From positions 413,691-477,690 of the forward strand of contig JABANP010000002.1 of assembly GCA_013115135.1 (NCBI GenBank): a DNA stretch of 64,000 nt, in the 5' to 3' direction. Source of the stretch: Perkinsus olseni. Taxonomy: Eukaryota; Perkinsozoa; Perkinsida; Perkinsidae. The notes beneath the pieces are model-generated. The model saw only the letters and a list, made by a program, of their open reading frames with translations. It had not been told where the DNA came from and ran no database searches. The position numbers were made by a program, and so were the translations under genes. Below are positions 19,097-29,800 of the stretch, piece after piece; the stretch's first letter is position 1; every line of letters starts with the position of its first letter.

Positions 19097-19779
19097 CACC
19101 TTTTAAATGCCTATTTCGGGGTCAGTAAGATCAATTTCGCAGGGCGAGCGAACATCCGCGCCAAGATATGCCTTAGTAAAATCAATTTCGCAAGCGCGCG
19201 CGATAGTACAATCAATTTCGCCAGTGCGCGCTATAGTACAATCAATTTCGCCGGCATCCCCGAAGTAAGTCCAATTTCGACGAAATGCGGAAATCAATTT
19301 CGCCGGTAGTACATTCGATTTCGCTGCAGTGACGAATTCTGACGTCCGACTGTTGTAGGCCGGCCGTTTCGCCTATCATAATGCCAAATCCTAGTCACAA
19401 TTCTGATTATGAGAGCTACCGTGGCATCAGTGACGAAAGTCATTATGACTCCCATGATGACAGTCTCCAGGGCTCAGTCGAGAGAGATGGCCCAATCTCG
19501 CCTCGTCGCCAGCCACGAGAGAAATCCAAGAAGCACAATGCCACGGTAGCTCTCATAATAAGATTTGTGACTAGGATTTGGCATTATGATAGGAAAACAG
19601 ACCATACAACAGTCGAATCAGAAAATCATCTACTACCACGAAATATTTCACTCGAAAATGAACTTTACTCGTAGCTGATATACGACTGGCGAAAATCATA
19701 TCGCGAAAGTGTTTACTATATCTGCACGCGCATGCGTATCTTCAGCTATCTTACTGACCCTAAATCATCTTAAAAGATG
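19097..19779. mobile_element. 683-bp fold-back element with TA target duplication
   Basis: Flanked by TA at 19095-19096 and 19780-19781. The ends are imperfect inverted repeats: left CACCTTTTAAATG, then GGGTCAGTAAGAT; the right end read backwards is CATCTTTTAAGATG, then GGGTCAGTAAGAT. Further in, 19372-19427 and 19541-19596 form inverted arms of about 56 bases around the word CCAAATCCTAGTCACAA. It has no transposase gene. TA duplication and inverted ends indicate a non-autonomous Tc1/mariner-type element (MITE). Copy A6 shows the uninterrupted site. The small plus-strand frame at 19381-19674 is a by-product of the palindrome. Confidence 0.85.
19131..19324. repeat. Short direct repeats TCAATTTCGC inside the fold-back element
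   Basis: The 10-mer occurs at 19131, 19182, 19212, 19242 and 19293, with weaker copies at about 19271 and 19315; the middle three are exactly 30 bases apart and share the flanking CGCGC..TAGTACAA. Reverse-complement relatives (GGCGAAAATCA, CGCGAAAG) lie near 19690-19720 in the right half. These are subterminal repeats, a common binding arrangement for transposases. Confidence 0.75.
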
Positions 19780-20003
19780 TAGTGCATCCAGTCGCAGCAC
19801 AGCTCAAACAGTATGCTGCTTCTAAAAGCATTAGCCTGAGGCCACCGTTGCATTAGTTAGGTTAGTTTGGATTCTTCTGTTGTTCATTCCGGGGACCGCC
19901 ACTCTAGCGAGCCATTGTGACAGCAGTTGGGCTCAAAGGATAGGGTATCATATTATCGAAGGGCCAAAATAATGTACGATAGGCTCTCAGCTTGTTGCCT
20001 ACA

Positions 20004-20475
20004 ATGGTATCCGGCACACCGCTCGTCAACATCCTCCAGCTCGCTGTTCTCAGTAGAGCAGCTCCCGAGGCTCCTACTCTTCATCATCACCGTCATATCG
20101 TGTCCGGTGTATCTCCTTGACGCTGCCTACTCCGGTTGGTCAGAGAAGAAGCTCTATCCGTTCGTTGGTGAATATCGCTGTACATCGGCTAAGATCGGCA
20201 CAATCAGGGTCGAAGACATTCCCGAAGATAACATCACATTCTACAGGAAGTCCAACGACAGCTTGCCCAAACCTAGCTACGGCTGTGGGTACACGGCACA
20301 CTTGAATGACCCAGTTTGGACGCTCAATCTTCAAGATGCGTGCAAGGCCCTGGTGAAGGACTCAGAAGGCTACTACGACCAGAGAATTATCACAGGCATA
20401 ATTGCTGTTGTGCCGCGCGGATTTCTGGGCGTTCCGAAAGGCATCTTTTACGAAGAGTGCTACGTTGTTGCGTAA
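20004..20475 (+). pseudogene. Family A copy A5, +1 frameshift after the signal peptide
   Basis: ATG at 20004 gives the subfamily 2 signal peptide, but one extra base near 20115-20122 (CTCCTTGAC against CTCTCGAC in A4) shifts the frame and gives an early TGA. Downstream the other frame is intact from LDAAYSGWSEKK through YRCTSA, ITFYRKSNDSLPKPSYGCGY, LQDACKALVKDSEGYYDQ to the stop at 20475, with all four cysteines. Another upstream start in that frame would give a different, less convincing N-terminus. A single-base error or a very recent mutation would both explain it. Confidence 0.7.
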
Positions 20476-21224
20476 AGAGCGAATGCTCGATGGTGTGTTA
20501 TTGCACGATGAGGTCTTGCAGGATGAAGCTACGAGTTGCCGCTCGATCTATTTATTTCCGGCCGTTCGGCGTAGTGTATACGAGTAGAGGTCTGCCTTTT
20601 GGGCTCTATGGCCATATAAAACATTGTCTTCTCGGCCGCCCGCCATCGAAGCTCATATCTTCGTAGTCTCAGGTTGATGGTGAGTCTATTTCTCTTCAAG
20701 CTTTGGCGTGGAATGAGATCTTGACTGCTATTTCATTATAAAATTGTGTCAGTGTTATGCGTGGGTATGTCGGATGACCCTTGGACTTGGATGGCGGCTC
20801 GGAGACAGACTGTCTCAGACAGCGCGCACCTTGTTGTCCTGCGTGCTACCACGATCGTGTTTCCTCTTACCGAACCGAGCTTCGACCGTTCTTATTGGTT
20901 CATTCCGTCCAGGTGCTACAGCAAAGTCGGATTACATTCAATAATGGTGTTTTTCAATACCATAGCTATCAGACTCGGCTCTTTCTGGAGACCTCAGTGG
21001 CGCTGCGTTCAGTACCGGGCGTCTCAACTCGTTGGGAGTGCTGTTGTACTCTACTCGAGAAGACCCCCAAGCTGCTCTCTTTCCCGGCTTTAAGCAATTT
21101 GATTCATGCGGTGTGCACGACTACAACAATAGCTAGCTTCTAAAGATCGATCAACTTTATGGGTACGCATACACATTGCCGCGCCGGGCCCTGACGGCTC
21201 CAGTAGAGTCACTCTATGGACTCT
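20476..21224. other. Family A spacer
   Basis: Shared subfamily 2 3' flank (CAATACCATAGCTATCAGAC at about 20958 and the TGCGTTCAGTACCGGGCGTC block), then the next upstream region up to the TRIM target site. Confidence 0.55.
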
Positions 21225-21229
21225 GTCAC

Positions 21230-21371
21230 TGTTACTCATTATGCGCCGATCGTCTTGTGCATGCGTGCATAGCTTATTCCCCTCGAGAGACTAAGCTTAG
21301 AAGCAGAAAGTAGAAGACTTTACCATCTTTCTCGCCTTGCGTTGACTATGAGCAACAACGGAGAAGCAACA
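21230..21371. repeat. TRIM left LTR
   Basis: 142 bases, TG...CA ends, immediately after the GTCAC duplication. Confidence 0.88.
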
Positions 21372-21511
21372 ACTGGTGCCCAGACCCCCAGTGAACCTCC
21401 TGAGACCTCTACAACCTCACCCACGTCTCTCAAGAAGCTCATCCCTCATCACTCTTTACTTCTCTCCTTTTTCATCTCAACATCTCATACTTCTCTACTC
21501 GGAGGGGAAAG

Positions 21512-21653
21512 TGTTACTCATTATGCGCCGATCGTCTTGTGCATGCGTGCATAGCTTATTCCCCTCGAGAGACTAAGCTTAGAAGCAGAAAGTAGGAGAC
21601 TTTACCATCTTTCTCGCCTTGGGTTGACTATGAGCAACAACGGAGAAGCAACA
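21512..21653. repeat. TRIM right LTR
   Basis: 142 bases, same as the left LTR except two substitutions (GTAGGAG for GTAGAAG, CTTGGG for CTTGCG); followed by the second GTCAC. Confidence 0.88.
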
Positions 21654-21946
21654 GTCACCAACTCCCAGGAGTTGGTTCACGGAACTTGACCGTGTTGGAT
21701 GATTTCGGAAAGCTACTCTCTCTAGTGCACCCAGTTAGTGCCCAGCTCAAACAGTATACTGCTACTGGGAGCTTCAGTCTGAGAGCGCCGTCGCATTAGT
21801 TGGTGTGAACTCAACTGTTGTTCTTCCCGTCGCCAGGAACCGTCACTAGAACGAGCCATTGCGTCAGCAGTTGACGTCGGAAAAATGGGTATCATATTCT
21901 CGAGTGCCATAGTAATGTACGATAGGCTCTCAGCTTGTTGCCTACA

Positions 21947-22408
21947 ATGGTACCCGGCACACGGCTCGTTGACATCCTCCTGCTCGCTGTTCTCAGTGGA
22001 GCAGCTCCCGAGACTCTTCCTCTTCAACGCCACAACGTGTCCGGTGCATACCTCGAGGCTGCCTACCCCGGTTGGTCAGAGAAGAAGCCTTATCCGTTCT
22101 TCGGGGAATACTCTTGTGACTCGGCTAAAATTGGCACATTAAGGATCGAAGTCACTCCGGAAGATAACATCACATTCTACAGGAAGTCCAACGACAGCTT
22201 GCCCAAACCTAGCTACGGCTGTGGGTTCACGGCCTACCGGGGTGACCCATTTTGGTTGCTCAGTCTGCAAGATGCGTGCAAGGCCCTAATAAGAGACTCG
22301 GATGGCTACTTCGACCAAAAACTCCTCACGGGTATACTTGCTTTGTCGAGCGGATTGCTGACCATCCCGACTCACCTTCATACCGAAAAGTGTGTTGTTA
22401 TTGCGTAA
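21947..22408 (+). CDS. Family A secreted four-cysteine protein, copy A6
   Basis: 153 residues from the ATG at 21947 in the context CCTACAATGG. Signal peptide MVPGTRLVDILLLAVLSGAA. Mature features in order: LEAAYPGWSEKK, YSCDSAKIGT, ITFYRKSNDSLPKPSYGCGF, LQDACKALIRDSDGYFDQ and a terminal EKCVVIA. All four cysteines are present and the frame is intact. The upstream region carries the TRIM about 290 bases before the ATG but keeps the conserved promoter-proximal block. Confidence 0.78.
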   Translation: MVPGTRLVDILLLAVLSGAAPETLPLQRHNVSGAYLEAAYPGWSEKKPYPFFGEYSCDSAKIGTLRIEVTPEDNITFYRKSNDSLPKPSYGCGFTAYRGDPFWLLSLQDACKALIRDSDGYFDQKLLTGILALSSGLLTIPTHLHTEKCVVIA

Positions 22409-23291
22409 AGAACAACTGCTCATTCGTGTGTTGTAGCAGGACGCGGTATTGCAGAGTAAAACTACAAGTGGTCGCGCATGCATTCGCTACTCGACCTATT
22501 CATAGTGTATGCGAGTGTAGGTCCATCTCCCGGGTTCCAAAGCCGTATAGAACAGCTTCTTTTCGCCCTTCCGCCCTTGATGCTCATGACCTTGTTGTAT
22601 GAGGTTGATGATGAGAGTATCTTTCTTGAAGTTTCGGCGTGGAGTGAGGTCTTGACCGCTATTTTGTTATAGAATTGTGTCAGAATTATTCAGTCCAAGT
22701 GCTACAGCAAAGTCGGATTATATTTATTAATGGTGTTTTTCAATACCATAGCTATCAGACTCGGCTCTTTCTGGAGACCTCAATGGCGCTGCGTTCAGTT
22801 CCGGGCGTCTCAACTCGTTGGGAGTACTATTGTGCCCTACTCGAAAAGACCCTCGAGCTGCTCTCTTTCCGTTATTGCTATTCCATCCGAATGGTATGCA
22901 CGAGTTGGCTAGTAGTTCTTGCGCCAGCGGTGATGGATTATACAATCCTTCACCCCTTCGTGTGTGGATTAAGTGGTGTGTTGTCGCCGACATCTCCGAC
23001 GTTCCCGATGTCCCCGACTGACGAACGTGACATGGGTACGATTGATGCCGGAAGCAATGAACAAGATCGATGGGCTAGCCTCGGGGAGTGATGTGATGTG
23101 CTTCACGTCGCGTACAGACAGAACGTTCGACAACTCGTCACTCTCGTGAGTCATGGTGTTAGCAGTTGACGTTAGAAGTTCTGGTCAGAAATTGTCAAAC
23201 TATAGGGTCCTTTTTCTGACTTTAAATATTAGGGTATCATATTCTCGAATGCCATTGTAATGTACGATAGGCTCTCAGCTTGTTGCCTACA
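22409..23291. other. Family A spacer
   Basis: Shared 3' flank as after A5, then the upstream region of A7. Near 23195-23245 it contains the uninterrupted version of the site where the YR retrotransposon inserted in the A2 copy. Confidence 0.6.
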
Positions 23292-23801
23292 ATGGTATCC
23301 GGCACACCGCTCGTCAACATCCTCCAGCTCGCTGTTCTCAGTGGAGCAGCTCCCGAGGCTCCTCCTCCTTATCGTTCCGATCATAACGTGTTCGCTGTAC
23401 CCCTCGACACTTCCTACCGCCGTTGGCCAGAGCAGTATCCGTTTGCCGGGAAATATTCTTTTACGTCCGATAAAATTGGCACGGTTGAAGTCGTAAACAC
23501 CCCCGAAGTTAACATCACGTCCTACAGGAAGTCCAACACCAGCTTGCCCAAACCGAGCTACGGCTGTGGGTTTAAGGCTTTCCAATCCCGAATAGTGCCG
23601 GATTGGTGGGCTCTCACTCTTCAAGATGCTTGAAAGGCCCTGATAGAGTACTCAGGAGGCTACTGCAACAAGAAAATTATGACGGGTATTTTCGTCGCTA
23701 TGACGCGCGGATTTCTGGGTGTCCCGAGAGGCCAGAGTGACCGTTCTATCGACGTGTGCTTCGTCGTTACATCAGGAGCAACCGCTCGTCAGTTGGTTTA
23801 G
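23292..23801 (+). pseudogene. Family A copy A7, TGA at a conserved cysteine
   Basis: ATG at 23292, normal signal peptide, then the family body. The codon for the third conserved cysteine, in LQDACKAL, is TGA (23631-23633) instead of TGC, truncating the product after 113 residues. Beyond it the frame stays open to TAG at 23799-23801, with GGYCNKK in place of GYYDQ. The first conserved cysteine is also gone (YSF for YSC). Relaxed conservation after the stop and the extended C-terminus indicate a dead copy; selenocysteine is a formal alternative with no other support. Confidence 0.75.
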
Positions 23802-24690
23802 CCTCATGATCAAACGACTAGTTGTCGTGTACGCGTTGGCCACTTGACCGATTCGTTGTCTACCGCGAGTGTAAGAGCAGCGTGTGAGTGTGTGTAAGAG
23901 CACAGGTCTGCCTTTTGGGCTCGATGGCGACATAAAACAGCGTCTTCTCCGTCTTCCCGCCATCGATGCTCATACCTTTGTAGTCAGAGGTTGATGGGGA
24001 GAATATTCTCCATCGAGCTTCGGAGTGGAGCTTTAATCTAGCTCTGAATATGGATGTGTCGGATGATCCTTGGACTTGCATGGTGGCTCACAAAAAGCGC
24101 GCTCGACACGTTCTCACACTAGCGTGATTTTTCTCCCTCGGGTCGTTCTTATTGGTTCATCTAGTCCCAGTCAGTTCAGGATTATACTCGACCATGAAAT
24201 GAGCCGGATTTGGTGAATCCGAATACCATTGCTATCGGTTCTTTCTGTAGACCTCAATGTCACTGCGTTCAGTTCCGGGCGGCTTAACTTAGTGGGAGTG
24301 GTGTTGTTTCCAGCTCGGAAGGATCCTCTCCGGCCTCGCATTTACTTGATTCATACGGTGTGCCCGACGTAGTGGAGTTGTTTTTGCACCAGCAGTAGGG
24401 GCCCACGCAACCACTCATGCATCGATTACGCGCCCCTCGCGCTCAACACGCAGCGTTAAAAACCCATTTACGAAACTAGGACGTAGTCGACGACATAGGA
24501 CGACTACCCTCAAGTGGATTCTGTCACAGCAGAGCTTCGATATCACCCTGAGGACGGTGTCGAGCCCGCGTATCGCCTGAGACGCAGGTCACAAGTAGGC
24601 CCCTCGTCTGCCGTCCCTTCGAAGTAGTTTTATTCCCTGTTCTGAGTACTTCGGCCCGTCTATGAGTAACAGAACCCAGAAGGACGTGGT
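23802..24690. other. Decayed family A flank
   Basis: Contains the subfamily 2 3' flank, a GTGTGAGTGTGTG microsatellite-like run near 23880, and at about 24225-24720 a degenerate copy of sequence also present at 26100-26830. Confidence 0.5.
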
Positions 24691-24870
24691 AAATGCTATA
24701 GACAGCGATTGCGTTGTCGGGTAGCGAAATCATAGTGTCTAGTACGGAGTCTCGGCGCTCCCCCTCCGACCTTGACTGTCCACTGCTACCTCGCTGGCTT
24801 CCAGGAAGTCACCTCCTCTGAAACGCTCAGTGGAATAGCAATTCGCTCGGCCCAATTCTTACTCGTGCAA
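24691..24870 (-). pseudogene. Truncated copy of the acidic-protein gene
   Basis: The first part (24695-24718) matches the 3' end of the 26818-29931 gene (word GGTAAATGCTATAGACAGCG). It then jumps directly to sequence matching 27496-27640 (GGCGCTCCCCCT and neighbours). This equals the larger gene with about 660 bases deleted, and it has lost its frame. It arose with a duplication of the 26.1-27.6 kb segment. Confidence 0.65.
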
Positions 24871-25752
24871 TTCGGTCATACCTTGTGATACTCACGTCGC
24901 TCACGGGTCCTCCGACCTTCTCTCAATTTCGGCACTATCGCTCAAATATGACGAATACCTCAATCCCAAGGTGATGTTGGGCTGCTCGAGAGCCCGTCAT
25001 CGATCACGCCTTCCGGTAATCCCAGCTTTGTAGTTAGCGCGCGACCGTCACATAGCTAATCGGCCTATCGCCGTCTGCCCTCGCCTTGGCTCACCGCCCG
25101 CAACAACTCCTCTCATGTTGAGTTGAGGTCAATGAGTCCCCGTACCCCCACAAGCGGGCAACGAGCCGTGTCGCAACACCTCCCAATCTTGCTCTTTGTG
25201 CGTCTCTGCTCGCTTCACGTGCGTTCGTTCTACAAACACGTGTTCCACCCGTCCTCGAGCCCAGTACAATATAGCCACCTTGTACTGAGTCCCAAGGTCT
25301 CTATTACGCTGTGGTCTACTTACTGTATATGACTACGCGTATGGCCGGTTGAAGCGAGCTCCATCTTAACACAGCTCCTCCTGAACTTATGTTGCGCCGC
25401 TAGCGGCTCAGCTGCTGAGTGTAGCTAGATCTTGAGCCAAGAGACACCGCAACAGTGACATTGATCTTGGTGCGCCTTCGCTAGCCGTACGTACGTTCGT
25501 CTTAGCCAACGCATGCGTTCCCTGGCATTCTATTGAGCATACGTTCATCCTGAATCCGCAACGAGATCAGTTTCGGCTGATTCGGAACGCTTCTCGAGTC
25601 TGGTCTCATCTTTCTTTGAACCACGTGTCACATCGCCACACTGCACTGAGTTATAGACCATAACATATAGTGCACATGGACTTCCCGTGTTCACTTTGGT
25701 TCGAGTGCGCGGGAGGCTTAGCGAAATCATTTGAGAGCAGGTGATTTTGAGC
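24871..25752. other. No gene seen
   Basis: Possibly more of the degenerate segmental copy, but similarity fades. No protein-like frame over 60 codons. Confidence 0.35.
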
Positions 25753-25956
25753 ATGGGTCTAACCTATCTAATTTTAATCGGCTCTCTCTGGTGGCTGGTG
25801 TTATCTGACGAAGTTCAGCTCTTCGGGCACCCTCGTGCCCTCAGCAGTGGCCCAGAATGTGAGGATTGGGCGTGCGTTCCACGGTGCGAGCCTCAGTGTC
25901 GTTGCATCGTGTCAAAGGATACCCTTGATATCTGCATCTGCGAGTGCCCTTGGTGA
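25753..25956 (+). CDS. Small cysteine-rich secreted peptide
   Basis: 67 residues from the ATG at 25753 to TGA at 25954-25956. The N-terminus MGLTYLILIGSLWWLVLS is a strong signal peptide. The last 32 residues hold eight cysteines in the pattern C-x5-C-x3-C-x3-C-x-C-x9-C-x-C-x-C, ending CPW, so the mature peptide is probably small and disulfide-bonded or metal-binding. No named family was recognised. It stands alone between decayed flanks with no paralogue in the window. The combination of signal peptide and dense cysteines is unlikely by chance, but expression is unproven. Confidence 0.5.
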   Translation: MGLTYLILIGSLWWLVLSDEVQLFGHPRALSSGPECEDWACVPRCEPQCRCIVSKDTLDICICECPW

Positions 25957-26817
25957 CGTCATCCTCCGTCAAACTGTCGCTCAACACTTCGTTGAGTATG
26001 ATATTCAGTTCGATTGAACCAGATCCGCGATGACTATTAACCGGGGCCGTCGTTGATTCTCTATTTTACCGTATCATTCACTTATTCGATGTCGGCGAGC
26101 TGCTTCAATACCTTCGCTATCAGATTCGGCTCTTTCTGGGGACCTCAATGTCGCTGCGCTCAGTTCCGGGAGGCTTAACTTATGGGAGGTGCTGTTGTAT
26201 CCGACTCTCCTTATTGAAACTTTGGTCGCGGCCTCACCTTATCGACGCTGGGGCCGCCAAGCACTCTCCTTGTTACAAAGACACCAGAAAATCATAGGGA
26301 CAGGAATATTCCAGCAACAGCGTCAAGTTTCCATACGAGGGTCCAGTCTGCGAAGCCTTCGCGTCGAGGAGATGAAAACTCGAGTGCCTCTGCTAGGGAT
26401 CTGTCCCTCAAAATCGCCTTGCTGCACCGGCCATGCTATTCCCCGCAGAGCCACCGAGAGAGGCCTCGAGAGACGTTGTATGCGCCCCAAAACGCCTCTC
26501 TCCGGCCTTGTACGCTCCACATGGTGTGCACGAGTTACGTACAGTCGAGTAGTTCTCGTCCAAGATATGATGGAGCACGCAAGCAAGTGTGAATTACGTG
26601 CTTCCTCGCTCTCAAGACGCGACATTCCCAGTGACAACGTTAGGGCGTATCCGTTGACCCAGGGGAGCTCCTCAAGCAGACCCAGTCACAGCATAGCTTT
26701 AATATCATTCAGAGACGCAGTTCTCAAGCTGCCGCCCCTTTAAAGAACTCTTGTTCCGGGATATGCGTACTTTCACCCGCTTACTGGGAAAACACAACCC
26801 GGAGGGCTTGGTAAATG
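25957..26817. other. Degenerate copy of family A flank
   Basis: Includes CAATACCTTCGCTATCAGA and the TGCGCTCAGTTCCGGGAGGC block (about 26107-26180) known from family A 3' flanks. It links the family A array to the acidic-protein gene and is the parent or sister of 24225-24720. Confidence 0.5.
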
Positions 26818-29800
26818 CTATAGACAGCGAATACGTGATTTATGATGACGAGGCCTTCCATTACTAAACTTCCTACGGCTCAGAGGAATCGTTACGGGAA
26901 CGTCCAGAAAGGAACTCTTGAGGGCGACGCGTGAACCTGAGAGAGGTAAGTGTGGGTGCAGCACAGTGGTCGCTTCCCTACTTGAGTCCCTGATAGTGGA
27001 TGCTGGGAGATGTTGATCAGTGACAGGTCGACTGGGTGAGTTTGAATCGCCTATAGCCAGGCCCTTGTCGTGCTTCTCGGAAGAGCATAAAGGGGCATCG
27101 TCGAGTTGAAGAGATAATTCTGACTCTGTTGTTTCGCCGATGTGGCTCAACAGCGAAGTCAGCAGTGGGACTCCCTCTGTGCTTTTGTGTGGTGTTGGCG
27201 GCCTCCGTGCGGTATTGTGAGAAGGTACGCTCGTCTGCGGGTGGAGGTCCACGTAGGCAGCTGATGGTTCCTCTCGGACTCGGTCGGTGTTTTCCAACAA
27301 CTCGCCCCTTTCCACAGCGAGAAGGGCATCGTCGAAACCGCTGAGGAAGGCGTGTCTTATCAGCCGTCTCTCCGCTGGGCTGGGCCCGGGGCCATCCTCT
27401 ATCCTCCTCACGTACTCATCGGGGTCGAACTCGGCAGCACTTCGAATGTCCGGACAGAAGTCAGACAGGGTTGTGATAGCCGTCACACTGGCAGCGTTGT
27501 CGGCGTAGCGAGAGTACACAGTGTCCAGCACAGACTCTCGGAGCTTCTCGGCGCTCCCCCTGCGACCTTGGCTGCCCACTCCTGCATCTGCCACTTCTTC
27601 CTCTGTAGCGCTAGGTGGATTGGAGATCCCCTCGAACCCATCCACGTCAGCTTCAAAATCACCACTGCCTCTTGTTTGATCGTCCCTGTCTACCAAGGAC
27701 CCCTCAGACTTCGACCTATACCCTTCTTCTCGGGAGCTGATGCTGCCCCCTGCCAAACTCATCTCATCATCGGGCGAGTGGGTCTCTACCGGCCGGTCCC
27801 CCTCGGTGGTCAGTCGGCTGGGGTCCATCGCCTCCTCGAGCTCACCAGGAGAGGACGGTTCATCCAGGCGATGCTCTTCGATATCCGGATCCACAGAATT
27901 AAGACGGGTTTGTTCACTCACAGGCCTCGGAGAATCGCTGAGTCGGGTCGAGAGCGGCATTGACTGCCTGCTCGGCGCATGGTCGGGCTCTTCCATCGCG
28001 GTAGGAGACGAGGCGGTCACCGCCGTCTGTAGCTCTCCAGCTTCCAATACACTGTCCGACTCGATCTCGAACACGTCCCCCTCTTGGCCCTCGTCGAGTA
28101 GTATCGCTTCACTGTACATGACAGCTTCTACGACCCGTTCTTCCACGCCCTCCTCCTGCTCACCATCCAAGGGCCCTGACCAATGGAGTCTCGCACTAAG
28201 AGCATCATCTAGCGCAGCAGCGGGTTCGGGGTTGCTCATCTGTTGTTCGGCGAGGGCCCCGGCAGCAACCACAGTGGACTCTCCCCCCTCTGACTCCTGC
28301 CCGTCACCACCAGAGGCGGTCCCCACCAACGGAATCGTTGCCGTATCCTCGGTGAGGCCTTCCTCGGGCTGTGTGATGCTGCCATACCCTGCTGTTGGGG
28401 CGTCTGGGTCCACTGCTGCTCCAACCGTGGTCGACTGTAGCTCTGTCGACAAGACCTCGATCTCCTCCTCCCCAACCTCACTCTCCCCTTTTGTGTATGC
28501 CTGGCCGCTCTCCGCTTCTCCGATAGTAGCCCCGATGGCCTCCTCAGCACTGCTCGTCGCTGCTGCATTCTGGTGGTCCTCCTGGCGAGTCGCAACTGTT
28601 GTAACGTTCTCGAAGGCGTCTTCATGGTCCATGGCCTCTGAGGATATCGGAGAGGAGGACAGCTGGTCGTCCTCACGGTCAAGCGCTTCTACTACTAGCT
28701 GCCCTAACCCGACCGTATCGAAGGCGACCGAGCCTGACTGCTGGGCCGGTTCCATCCCGGCGCCTTGTGCCTCGAGAACTGTGAGCATGCCAAGGGCATC
28801 GGAGCTGAGCTCGGCATGAAGACCGGCCTGCTGCTGTTCATCCTCCTTCTCCCCGTCCGTCTGGAAGCCCGTCGCTTCTGAGCGACCAGAGACCTCCCCG
28901 TCCTCAGCGTCCGGTGATGACTCAGTCCAGCTGACGCTTTCTGAGAAGGTCGGCCCTCCTTCTCCCGTCATCATCACCGATAGCCGCTGTAAGGATTCGC
29001 GAGCGGCCGCCCCCACCGACGCGAGGCTCGGAGGGGCCCACTCGATCATGGTAGCTCCCGAAGGAGTTTGGGACCCATCAGAGTCATTCATCTCTCCCTC
29101 ACTGTGAGTCATGGGGGGTAGCTCGGCTTCGGCGGGGGAGTCCACCAGCGGGCTCTCTGCACGCTGGTTGAACTCGGAAACCTCATCGTCGGTGATAAAG
29201 CTGACGGGCTCTTCCCCAATGTAAGGTACCTCCACAACAACTTCCCCCTCCTCCTCAATGTACGGTACCTCCACAACAGCCTCCCCCTCCTCCTCCTCCT
29301 CCCCAATATACCGCTCACCTTCCCCAGCCGAGTGGGCTCCTTCAGAGTGCTGCTCTCCCTCAGGACCACCATCGAGATAGCTGGCAACAACACCTTCCTC
29401 CGGTCCACTGACGGTGGCAGCTCCGACACCCGGGAGGTTCGTCGGCCCCGGCCCTTCATCGTCACTCTCCCCTTCTGATAAACGGCTCCTACCAGACTCC
29501 TCCCGCAGGGTCTCATCCTCCTGGGTGTTGAACCAGCCGACGACAGTATCAGCGAGGCCACCGAAAATCCCGGCATCGGGAGTCGGCGTTGGAGAGGGCT
29601 GCTCCGGTTCGAAGGTGGGCAGCTTGTCGAGTCTCAGCGGTGGCACAACACTACGCCTTGGTGGGTCCTCGTCAGGCTCGGCCTCCCCCGGAGCATCGAC
29701 CACCTCATCGCTGGACATGGTCCAGGAGGAAGCGCTGCCGTCGTCATCCGAGAGAGGACGCTCATCGTCGGCGAGATGCCCTTGGGAGAACCGACTCGGA

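Larger units (their letters stand above)
21230..21653. mobile_element. Miniature LTR retroelement (TRIM)
   Basis: Two 142-bp direct repeats (21230-21371 and 21512-21653), each starting TGTTAC and ending CAACA, enclose only 140 bases. Just inside the left repeat is TGGTGCCC, which would pair with a tRNA 3' end finishing in GGGCACCA (primer-binding site). Just before the right repeat is the purine run GGAGGGGAAAG (polypurine tract). The whole is bracketed by a 5-bp duplication GTCAC at 21225-21229 and 21654-21658. The two repeats differ at two positions seen by eye. No reverse transcriptase or integrase is encoded, so it would depend on another element. A short frame starting in the left repeat (ATG 21348) may be a gag remnant. 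Confidence 0.88.

Noticed and set aside
19381..19674. 97-codon frame inside the fold-back element
   Set aside because: It spans the palindrome arms, so the frame is explained by the inverted repeat rather than by coding.
21348..21554. Frame beginning MSNNGEATTG in the TRIM
   Set aside because: It starts in one LTR and ends in the other within a non-autonomous element; at best a gag remnant, not listed as a gene.
23631..23801. Selenoprotein reading of family A copy A7
   Set aside because: Downstream family residues have diverged and another cysteine is lost, which fits a pseudogene better.
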